A stretch of DNA of 14,739 nt from DAOLOF01 sp964463605 (GTDB taxonomy: Bacteria; Patescibacteriota; Microgenomatia; UBA1400; PJMF01), in the NCBI GenBank assembly GCA_964463605.1, contig CAYXBZ010000020.1, forward strand, positions 1-14,739, written 5' to 3'. Position numbers and translations under genes: made by a program. This document shows, piece by piece, positions 7,538-12,704 of the stretch; the stretch's first letter is position 1; each line of letters opens with the position of its first letter. The notes below the pieces were generated by a model. The model saw only the letters and a list, made by a program, of their open reading frames with translations. It was not told the DNA's origin and made no database searches.

Positions 7538-7771
7538 ATGAAAACAGCACTAAAAGTAATTGCCTTTGCAATCGTTATTACCCTACTAAGTTGGTTTGGG
7601 TACCAATACACATTAACAAGCCAAGCTGCACAGAGAAGCGAGGCGGTTAATAGTTGTATGGAGATTGCCCGCTTTGTTTATGAAGATGGAGACACAGGAT
7701 CAAACTCATTGATGGTTGTTGAGGACATCTACAATCAGTGTTTAACTCTGAAGGGTTATCAGAAGCCTTAA
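7538..7771 (+). CDS. 77-residue single-pass membrane protein, unknown
   Basis: No family recognised. Residues 1-25 (MKTALKVIAFAIVITLLSWF) form an uncleaved signal anchor or signal peptide. The remaining 50 or so residues are predicted outside the membrane and contain two cysteines, C40 and C68, with a helical, acidic middle, so a single disulfide hairpin is plausible. The gene follows the 369-residue exported protein by 64 bp with a strong hairpin between them, and I see no convincing promoter of its own, so it may depend on read-through from the upstream promoter at 6295. There is no Shine-Dalgarno before the ATG. It ends 20 bp from the convergent GT39 gene, with no hairpin between the two stops. 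Function unknown; a partner or chaperone of the upstream protein is only a guess. Confidence 0.65.
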   Translation: MKTALKVIAFAIVITLLSWFGYQYTLTSQAAQRSEAVNSCMEIARFVYEDGDTGSNSLMVVEDIYNQCLTLKGYQKP

Positions 7772-7791
7772 TCGTAACTCTCTAAATCGAA

Positions 7792-9615
7792 TTATCGCCT
7801 AACAAGAAACCCATCTTTTTGCTCCCATTCTGGGTGATAGATTTCAACCTGTGGAGAGAGATAGTACAGCTTAAAGCTTTGCCAGTCTTGAGTATCGTCG
7901 ATGACTACTTGGTAAACTTGGCTGTTGATTTTCTCCCAATTTACACCAAATATTGTCATTCCTGGAGATCCAGGCAACCCCCCTACCTCAAGTTTTACCT
8001 CAGGACCAATGCCCGTTGTTTCTAACACCAATTGCCCATCTTGCTGCCTTACTGTCAAACTTGGCTTTAGCAGTTTGTATGCGGCTAGCACTTCACCCTG
8101 AAACAAGGACTCATATCTGTTAAACAGAATTTGGTTAATTTCTTCCCTTGAACAGACCACTGCCTCCAGAGAAGGCTTGATATCAACTATCAGGAACTCA
8201 CTTCCCAGCTGCATTCGGTCCCCAAGCACATTGTTGATGGTGGATGATTCGGGGCATTCTTTGTCAGCCTCGATAACATAGATGCTACCTCTTCTTTGTA
8301 GGCTGTTGTGAATAAGAGGACTGTAGTTTCTCAGTAAAGCGACGGTTAGCGAGTCCTCTGCTATCAAAGGCTCAATTAGTTTTAGTTCTCGCTGATAATT
8401 GTCTTGGTAAATCTCATATCCCTGGGGTTTAAAGAAACCAAGGGTATATGACTGCAGTTGGTTAACTCCTAGAAAAAAAGTTAAGAATAGTACAACCACC
8501 CCGATCATCGCGGTAGGGATGACATGATCAAAACTAAACCTGCTGTTACTAATCACTCTTTTAATCCACTCAATTGATTTGCTTAGACCAAGACCTATTA
8601 AGATAGAGCCAACAGGAATCCAGGGTAGCAGATAGTAATCATGCACTTGTGACCCCCAAGAAATGATAAATGTGATTGCTAGCGATCCAGCCAGCCACAG
8701 TAACACAGATTTAGTAAACTGGTGTTTTTTAATGACGAGATAGGTAATGCCCACAATAGACATTATTCCCCCCAGGGTAGTAAATAACTCCCCAAAAAAA
8801 TGCTTTTGCCAAAAAAGGGTTGGCCATTGACTTGCTTGCCAGTATTGCCACCAGCCTTGACGGTTATGAAAGAGATTGAGGATGTCTGGGTCTCTGGTGT
8901 AGGCAGGAAAGGTGCCAGCCCACCATCGCCAAACGACCAGAAAAACCAGTGGAAGCAAGTATAAAGCTGTTGTTTTTTCTAATGACTTAAAGAATTTATT
9001 ATGGTGACTGCTGCTTGCAAGTAAGTACAGATGAAATGGCGCAAAAGCCAGATAATAAGGTTTGATTAAAATGGTGGCCGACAGAATTAGGCTACTAAAA
9101 AGTAAGTTGCGTTTATCAGAACGATTAAGCAACAGCGCTGTGCCGGCGATAAAACTCACCATCGCCATCCAATCGGGAGTAATGGCTCTACCCCAAAAAA
9201 CTGACGAGGGTAATACAGCAAAGGTTAAAGCTGCCATCAAGCCAGCTTTGTCTGAGAAAAGTCTGCGGCCGATTAGGTAAATCCCCACCACACCAACCAA
9301 GCTGAGGCCGATGTTGATTGATCTAGCCAGAACTAAACTTTCTCCAAAAACCCCAAATAATAAATAAATTAAACCTTGGTACAGAGGGAACTCGCCAAAG
9401 TAGTAGCCGTTAATGTTTTCGGGAATAGGTGTTTGAAAAAACTGAGGTCGCAGCAAATCTCCTCCTGATTTTTGAAGGTTGAGAACGATGGCATAGGTAT
9501 CGGTTTGTCTAAAGTGATGGCGGTCATCAAGTGGAGCATCTAAGCGGTAAAGTCTAAGTACAAAAGCCAAGAGGACGATGAAAGCTAATAAAAAGTATCT
9601 TTTGTGGCTGGACAT
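7792..9615 (-). CDS. GT39/ArnT-like membrane glycosyltransferase
   Basis: This multi-pass GT-C enzyme resembles the dolichyl-phosphate-mannose-protein mannosyltransferase/ArnT group, which moves a sugar from a polyprenyl-phosphate donor to protein or lipid outside the membrane. The 607 residues begin with a membrane helix (8-25), then the first external loop with the acidic cluster LDAPLDDRHHFRQTDT (25-40), where the catalytic Asp of GT-C enzymes lies, and GEFPLYQGLIY (74-84), a segment typical of the group. About ten to twelve hydrophobic helices run to residue 385. A soluble C-terminal domain (about 390-607) is predicted extracellular. The donor may be made by the DPM1-like enzyme encoded at 11929-12684. 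The acceptor cannot be told. The promoter puts the start of transcription at or next to the ATG, which fixes this start and predicts a leaderless mRNA. Confidence 0.85.
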   Translation of the reverse strand: MSSHKRYFLLAFIVLLAFVLRLYRLDAPLDDRHHFRQTDTYAIVLNLQKSGGDLLRPQFFQTPIPENINGYYFGEFPLYQGLIYLLFGVFGESLVLARSINIGLSLVGVVGIYLIGRRLFSDKAGLMAALTFAVLPSSVFWGRAITPDWMAMVSFIAGTALLLNRSDKRNLLFSSLILSATILIKPYYLAFAPFHLYLLASSSHHNKFFKSLEKTTALYLLPLVFLVVWRWWAGTFPAYTRDPDILNLFHNRQGWWQYWQASQWPTLFWQKHFFGELFTTLGGIMSIVGITYLVIKKHQFTKSVLLWLAGSLAITFIISWGSQVHDYYLLPWIPVGSILIGLGLSKSIEWIKRVISNSRFSFDHVIPTAMIGVVVLFLTFFLGVNQLQSYTLGFFKPQGYEIYQDNYQRELKLIEPLIAEDSLTVALLRNYSPLIHNSLQRRGSIYVIEADKECPESSTINNVLGDRMQLGSEFLIVDIKPSLEAVVCSREEINQILFNRYESLFQGEVLAAYKLLKPSLTVRQQDGQLVLETTGIGPEVKLEVGGLPGSPGMTIFGVNWEKINSQVYQVVIDDTQDWQSFKLYYLSPQVEIYHPEWEQKDGFLVRR

Positions 9616-9622
9616 TAAGGTG

Positions 9623-9651
9623 ATTATATCAAGCAGATACTTAGCTGTCTC
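9623..9651 (-). promoter_or_regulatory. Promoter for GT39 gene, predicted leaderless
   Basis: On the minus strand GAGACA (4 of 6, 9646-9651), a 17-bp spacer and a perfect TATAAT (9623-9628) are followed by only seven bases (CACCTTA) before the ATG. Transcription would start at or next to the initiation codon. Its -35 box is 12 bp from the -35 box of the divergent promoter at 9664. Confidence 0.55.
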
Positions 9652-9663
9652 TATCCTATAATA

Positions 9664-9692
9664 TTGACATATTGGATGTAATTTGATATACT
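9664..9692 (+). promoter_or_regulatory. Promoter for the long-leader unit
   Basis: A perfect TTGACA (9664-9669), a 17-bp spacer and TATACT (5 of 6, 9687-9692) predict a start near 9699. The first gene with a plausible start on this strand is not reached until 10082, so this promoter implies a leader of about 380 nt. Confidence 0.75.
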
Positions 9693-9819
9693 CTGACTAT
9701 GTAAGAATTACTTACTACTGCTCTCCCCCTTTGTTTGTAGATGATTGTTTTTATTGTTTTTAATGGCAATCACCTGCAAACAATTAATTGACCTCTAGAG
9801 TTAACCTCTTTTGTGTCGG

Positions 9820-10018
9820 TTAGTTGAGGCAGGAAAACGTCTTTCGCAAGAAAGACAGGCGCTTTCTTAAAAGCGGCAGGAATTGCTCTTGCCAGCTGGA
9901 GAGATTGAGCTCTTTAACATAGATGTTGTATCTAGGTGAATTTGGCCTAGGTGCCATATCTCAACTAAGTTGGTGAGCGAGCAATCGTTTAATTCGCCGG
10001 CTGAGTTGAGGTATGGCA
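9820..10018 (+). promoter_or_regulatory. Competing helices sharing one strand
   Basis: The segment CTCAACTAA (9960-9968) can pair with the upstream TTAGTTGAG (9820-9828, 9 bp, closing a multi-hairpin junction). Alternatively 9952-9966 can pair with 10004-10018 (TGCCATATCTCAACT with AGTTGAGGTATGGCA), a 15-bp helix with a single G-U pair and a 37-nt apical region. The choice exists because AGTTGAGG is present twice (9822-9829 and 10004-10011). The two folds exclude each other, which is the usual logic of a switching leader. The ligand or signal cannot be guessed. Confidence 0.5.
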
Positions 10019-10070
10019 ACCACCACTCCTGCATTGTGCGGGGGGAACGGGCTAAAATTAACCTTAGTAT

Positions 10071-10076
10071 GGAGGA
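10071..10076 (+). promoter_or_regulatory. Strong Shine-Dalgarno that decides the start
   Basis: GGAGGA lies directly ahead of AGAAC and the ATG at 10082, ideal spacing. It selects this start over an in-frame ATG at 10013, which has no ribosome site and lies inside the 15-bp helix. It is the only strong Shine-Dalgarno I see in the window. A TCCT at 10027-10030 could pair with AGGA inside it. Confidence 0.8.
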
Positions 10077-10081
10077 AGAAC

Positions 10082-10759
10082 ATGTTGAGGAATAGATGGA
10101 TACAGTTTGTGTTGGGGCTCATCATTATCGTCCTACCCGTGATGGGCACGGATGTAAGAGCTGAGCTATCACGCCCCGTCGTCTATGTCTCCTTTGATTC
10201 TAGCACCGAGACAGTTGTTCTCACGAGCGCTGACTTGGATGGATCAGAGAAGCTAGAGGCGTGTGGAGTTGTATCTTCGCTTGATTGGAAGCCAACGGAT
10301 AATGGAATGCTGAAGGCTAGCTTCCTTATGCCGGAGTGTGGAGCGTTCACCTTGAACTGGCTCGACCAGGAATGGGTGGTTGACGACACATTCTTCTTTA
10401 CGCTGGACGGGTGGGTCTTCATGCTGGAACTGCCTGAGACTAAACCCGTCGTCTATGTCTCCTTTGATTCTAGCACCGAGACAGTTGTTCTCACGAGCGC
10501 TGACTTGGATGGATCAGAGAAGCTAGAGGCGTGTGGAGTTGTATCTTCGCTTGATTGGAAGCCAACGGATAATGGAATGCTGAAGGCTAGCTTCCTTATG
10601 CCGGAGTGTGGAGCGTTCACCTTGAACTGGCTCGACCAGGAATGGGTGGTTGACGACACATTCTTCTTTACGCTGGACGGGTGGGTCTTCATGCTTGGGC
10701 TCCCAGAGCCCATCTTCACAAATGTGGTTTTTCTCCCCTACGTGGGGAAAAACCACTAG
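10082..10759 (+). CDS. Secreted protein of two identical 90-residue units
   Basis: No family recognised. The 225 residues begin with a signal peptide (MLRNRW, hydrophobic core to about 20, cleavage likely after VRA at 25-27). Two units follow, about 32-121 and 122-208, with identical sequence over 83 residues. Each has beta-rich, Trp/Phe-rich segments (PVVYVSFDSS, LNWLDQEWVVDDTFFFTLDG) and two cysteines (C61/C86 and C151/C176), consistent with a small disulfide-bonded beta domain, perhaps a binding module. The tail NVVFLPYVGKNH faintly resembles the hydrophobic LPxV-type tails of some secreted bacterial proteins. Base composition looks more GC-rich than the neighbours, and it has its own promoter, long leader, Shine-Dalgarno and terminator, so it behaves as an independent unit and may be acquired. 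The nucleotide-identical units point to a recent duplication or an assembly duplication. Confidence 0.7.
   Translation: MLRNRWIQFVLGLIIIVLPVMGTDVRAELSRPVVYVSFDSSTETVVLTSADLDGSEKLEACGVVSSLDWKPTDNGMLKASFLMPECGAFTLNWLDQEWVVDDTFFFTLDGWVFMLELPETKPVVYVSFDSSTETVVLTSADLDGSEKLEACGVVSSLDWKPTDNGMLKASFLMPECGAFTLNWLDQEWVVDDTFFFTLDGWVFMLGLPEPIFTNVVFLPYVGKNH
10175..10695 (+). repeat. Tandem duplication, 270-bp period, 251 bp identical
   Basis: The segment 10175-10425 recurs at 10445-10695 without a single difference that I can find. The 19 bp between copies (10426-10444) differ from the 19 bp after the second copy, so those flanks diverged or were junction-specific. The period is 90 codons, which keeps the frame. 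Third codon positions are identical too, so the event is recent or maintained by gene conversion. Confidence 0.95.
10697..10756 (+). other. Two hairpins within the 3' end of the coding region
   Basis: GGGCTC/GAGCCC (10697-10711, 3-nt loop) begins two bases after the duplicated segment ends. A long hairpin follows: GTGGTTTTT (10724-10732) with AAAAACCAC (10748-10756), continued inside by CCCC/GGGG with a 2-nt bulge and the loop TACGT. It ends directly before the stop codon. Together with the terminator at 10775 this makes three successive stems. Confidence 0.75.
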
Positions 10760-10774
10760 CACAACATCTATGTC

Positions 10775-10808
10775 AAACCCCCCGGCCTGTCCGGGGGGTT
10801 TCTCTTTT
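10775..10808 (+). terminator. Strong intrinsic terminator
   Basis: AAACCCCCCGG (10775-10785) and CCGGGGGGTTT (10791-10801) form an 11-bp GC-rich stem with the loop CCTGT, followed by CTCTTTTAT. It closes the transcription unit started at 9664. Confidence 0.92.
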
Positions 10809-10999
10809 ATTTCCCCAAGAAAACCGCTATCATCAGCCAAATTATCTTTTCACTCTGCCACCATCCCCTCCTCCACTAACCAAACCCTCTCCTAATTATT
10901 CAGCTATAAAATTACTTCTACCGTCAACTCCCCTACTTTCTCCACCTACCCTACTTAACCCCCATCTCCTTCCTCAATCTTTCAACTTTTCCTTCATCC
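10802..10999 (+). other. C-rich, G-depleted intergenic stretch
   Basis: About 200 nt after the terminator hold only around six G residues on the plus strand while C and T dominate, with many CTCC, CCCCT and CACC runs. No gene is credible: overlapping frames give low-complexity Pro/Ser/Leu-rich products. A C-rich, G-poor, unstructured RNA is the signature of a Rho utilisation site, so this could back up the intrinsic terminator; the alternative is a purine-rich element on the minus strand. I see no other structure in it. Confidence 0.5.
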
Positions 11000-11006
11000 T
11001 ATAATG

Positions 11007-11035
11007 TTGTCAACATCTTATATTATTGATATAAT
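11007..11035 (+). promoter_or_regulatory. Promoter for the glycosyltransferase operon
   Basis: TTGTCA (5 of 6, 11007-11012), a 17-bp spacer and a perfect TATAAT (11030-11035) predict a start near 11042, only about four bases before the ATG at 11046. An upstream in-frame ATG at 11004 lies ahead of the promoter and cannot be used from it. A 6-1-6 inverted repeat, ATGTTGTCAACAT (11004-11016), overlaps the -35 box. Confidence 0.75.
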
Positions 11036-11045
11036 AGGATATGTT

Positions 11046-11915
11046 ATGTTACATTTAGACAAGACCACCACTAACCCTAGTACTCCAGAGGGAAATTCCT
11101 TCCCCACTGTCTCGGTGGTGATGCCCATCTACAATGCTGCTCCATATCTATCCGCAGCCATCAACAGCATCATCAGCCAAACCTTTCAGGATTGGGAGTT
11201 GATTGTTGTGGACGATGGCTCAACCGATAATTCTCTTGAGATTGCTCAAGATCTTGCTACTTACGACAAAAGAATAAAAGCTTATGCTTGCCCCCATTCT
11301 GGAGTGGCTACTACCGCCAACTACGCAATAGCTCAGGCAAACGGTCAATATGTGGCCAGAATGGACGCTGATGACATCGCCTTCCCGCAAAGACTGGCTA
11401 AACAGCTGAAATATCTCCAGCATCACCAGGACAAAGTGGCTGTTGGGGGTCAATGCGTTGTGATCAATGAACAAGGCGAAACAACCGGTAGAAAGATCTT
11501 CCCGACAACGGTGAGCAAGATAAAAGAGATGATGTTTTACTACTACCCTCTGCAACAGCCCAGCTTGATGGTTAATACAGCTCTTCTTCCTAGTGATTTT
11601 ATTTGGTACTCGTCAGGACTAGAAGCAGCCGAGGAGCATGAGCTCCTATTCAAGCTCCTACAGTTTGGCGAGGTGGTGAATATGTCAGACTTCCTTTTGT
11701 TTTACCGAATACACCCTCAAAACACCACTAAGATCAATCCCAAGAGAGATTTTTGGCAGATTCTTAAAACTCGCATTAAGGGAGTTTATCACTATAAACA
11801 TCTACCCAGTATCAAGGCTGTGCTGTTTACATTTGGACAGCTGCTGACTGTTGGCTTACTGCCGCAGAAGCTGATCTATCCAATCTATCTTAAGTTGCGG
11901 GGATTAGATCATTAA
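11046..11915 (+). CDS. Family 2 glycosyltransferase (GT-A fold)
   Basis: This cytoplasmic or membrane-associated transferase adds a sugar from a nucleotide-sugar donor to a growing glycan. The 289 residues have the GT2 layout: VSVVMPIYN (22-30), DDGSTD (56-61) for nucleotide binding, the metal-binding DADD (107-110), and EEHELLF (196-202) at the catalytic base position. The C-terminal 50 residues are hydrophobic and basic (AVLFTFGQLLTVGLLPQKLI) and may hold it at the membrane. I chose the ATG at 11046 rather than one 14 codons earlier because the promoter's -10 box lies between them; the mRNA is then almost leaderless. It heads an operon with two further glycan genes, 13 bp ahead of the next. 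The sugar and acceptor cannot be read from the sequence. Confidence 0.9.
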   Translation: MLHLDKTTTNPSTPEGNSFPTVSVVMPIYNAAPYLSAAINSIISQTFQDWELIVVDDGSTDNSLEIAQDLATYDKRIKAYACPHSGVATTANYAIAQANGQYVARMDADDIAFPQRLAKQLKYLQHHQDKVAVGGQCVVINEQGETTGRKIFPTTVSKIKEMMFYYYPLQQPSLMVNTALLPSDFIWYSSGLEAAEEHELLFKLLQFGEVVNMSDFLLFYRIHPQNTTKINPKRDFWQILKTRIKGVYHYKHLPSIKAVLFTFGQLLTVGLLPQKLIYPIYLKLRGLDH

Positions 11916-11928
11916 TCATACTAAACTT

Positions 11929-12684
11929 ATGACAGCCAATTACGCAAAACTCTCATCTCTATCCCTGTTTTATCCAGCCTATAACGAAGCTGGCAATATC
12001 GCTGAGTCAATTCAGCAGGCATTAACCATTCTGCCAGCCATTGCCGAAAAGTTTGAGATTATCGTGGTTGATGATGGTAGTAGCGACGCTACTTTCCAGA
12101 TAGCCCAGCGCTTCAGTCTTGAGAATCCTGAGGTGAGAGTGGTGACTCAGCCCAATACTGGTTACGGTGGCGCCCTCAAGCGAGGTTTTGCTGAAGCTAC
12201 TCACGACTGGGTGTTTTTCACCGATAGCGACCTTCAGTTCGACCTGTCTCAGCTAATGACTTTCTTACCTCACACTAATAACAATGATTTAGTGTTTGGC
12301 TATCGCCTATCAAGAGCGGAGGGCTGGAAGCGTTTATTCTTGGCGAAGTTGCTAAAGATTTGGGCAGTTTTTCTATTTGGTTTGTCACCCACAGTCAAAG
12401 ATATTGACTGTGCTTTTAAACTAATAAGACTGTCGATAATTCGAGATATTGAGCCCCTATATTCTGATGGAGCAATGATCTCGACTGAGTTGCTAGTTAA
12501 ATCTCTGCGTCAGCATTATCAATATGCACAAGTGGGAGTTGATCACTATCAGCGTTTTTCTGGTGAAGCAACCGGCAGCAAACTCAAGGTGGTGTCTCAG
12601 GCTCTGTTTGACAGCTTTGCTCTCAAACTAGAGTTTATGAAAAGCTCTACTAGAAGAACGGCGGGTTACTTCTTACACTCTTAA
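11929..12684 (+). CDS. DPM1/GtrB-like polyprenyl-phosphate glycosyltransferase
   Basis: This enzyme type transfers a hexose from a nucleotide sugar to polyprenyl phosphate on the inner membrane face, making the lipid-linked donor for GT-C enzymes. At 251 residues it is the short DPM1-like form without the two C-terminal membrane helices of GtrB. Motifs are FYPAYNEAGNI (14-24), DDGSSD (48-53), GYGGALKRGF (78-87), the metal-binding DSDLQFD (99-105) and DIDCAFKL (158-165), plus the RFSGEATGS (209-217) that matches the family's RxxGES-like region. It starts 13 bp after the preceding transferase and ends 20 bp before the large GT-C-like gene, so all three are almost certainly cotranscribed. It probably feeds the GT39 enzyme at 7792-9615 and/or the downstream membrane protein. 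There is no Shine-Dalgarno. Confidence 0.88.
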   Translation: MTANYAKLSSLSLFYPAYNEAGNIAESIQQALTILPAIAEKFEIIVVDDGSSDATFQIAQRFSLENPEVRVVTQPNTGYGGALKRGFAEATHDWVFFTDSDLQFDLSQLMTFLPHTNNNDLVFGYRLSRAEGWKRLFLAKLLKIWAVFLFGLSPTVKDIDCAFKLIRLSIIRDIEPLYSDGAMISTELLVKSLRQHYQYAQVGVDHYQRFSGEATGSKLKVVSQALFDSFALKLEFMKSSTRRTAGYFLHS

Positions 12685-12704
12685 TCATATTTTTGCCAAC
12701 TATA

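Larger units (their letters stand above)
9699..10081 (+). ncRNA. Candidate structured leader RNA, class unknown
   Basis: This 383-nt stretch lacks a convincing gene but is full of potential helices. A 5-bp hairpin GTAAG/CTTAC (9701-9715) sits at the 5' end. A nested stem pairs 9731-9737 with 9777-9783 and 9742-9747 with 9767-9772. A 9-bp closing helix (9820-9828 with 9960-9968) encloses several hairpins: a 7-bp stem with a GCAA (GNRA) tetraloop at 9839-9856, a 6-bp stem at 9860-9875, GGCA..TGCC at 9875-9893 (shares one base with the previous stem), and CTAGG/CCTAG at 9932-9950. A further hairpin, CTCCTGCA with TGCGGGGG (10026-10044), lies before the Shine-Dalgarno. I found no match to tRNA, tmRNA, RNase P, SRP, T-box or the common riboswitch motifs I can recall. 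It could be a riboswitch-like leader or a separate sRNA. All pairings were found by eye. Confidence 0.55.

Noticed and set aside
9820..10018. Leader as RNase P RNA, tmRNA, SRP RNA, c-di-GMP, SAM or glycine riboswitch
   Set aside because: The conserved core sequences of these RNAs that I can recall are absent.
10013..10081. Longer start for the duplicated-domain gene (23 extra codons from ATG at 10013)
   Set aside because: The ATG at 10082 has an ideal GGAGGA site and begins a clean signal peptide; the upstream ATG has no ribosome site and lies inside the 15-bp helix.
10175..10695. CRISPR array or IS-type repeat
   Set aside because: There are only two units of 251 bp with a 19-bp joint, inside one reading frame; no transposase, terminal inverted repeats or spacers.
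10183..10719. Two nearly identical antisense frames opposite the duplicated units
   Set aside because: They are the reverse of the same repeat, with no promoter or ribosome site; they are open only because the sense copy is duplicated.
10650..11004. Plus-strand frames of 81 and 107 codons across the terminator and C-rich stretch
   Set aside because: They cross a strong terminator and give low-complexity Pro/Ser/Leu-rich products typical of translated C-rich noncoding DNA.
11004..11045. Longer start for the first GT2 gene (14 extra codons)
   Set aside because: The promoter (-35 at 11007, -10 at 11030) lies within this stretch, so the mRNA would not contain the 11004 codon.
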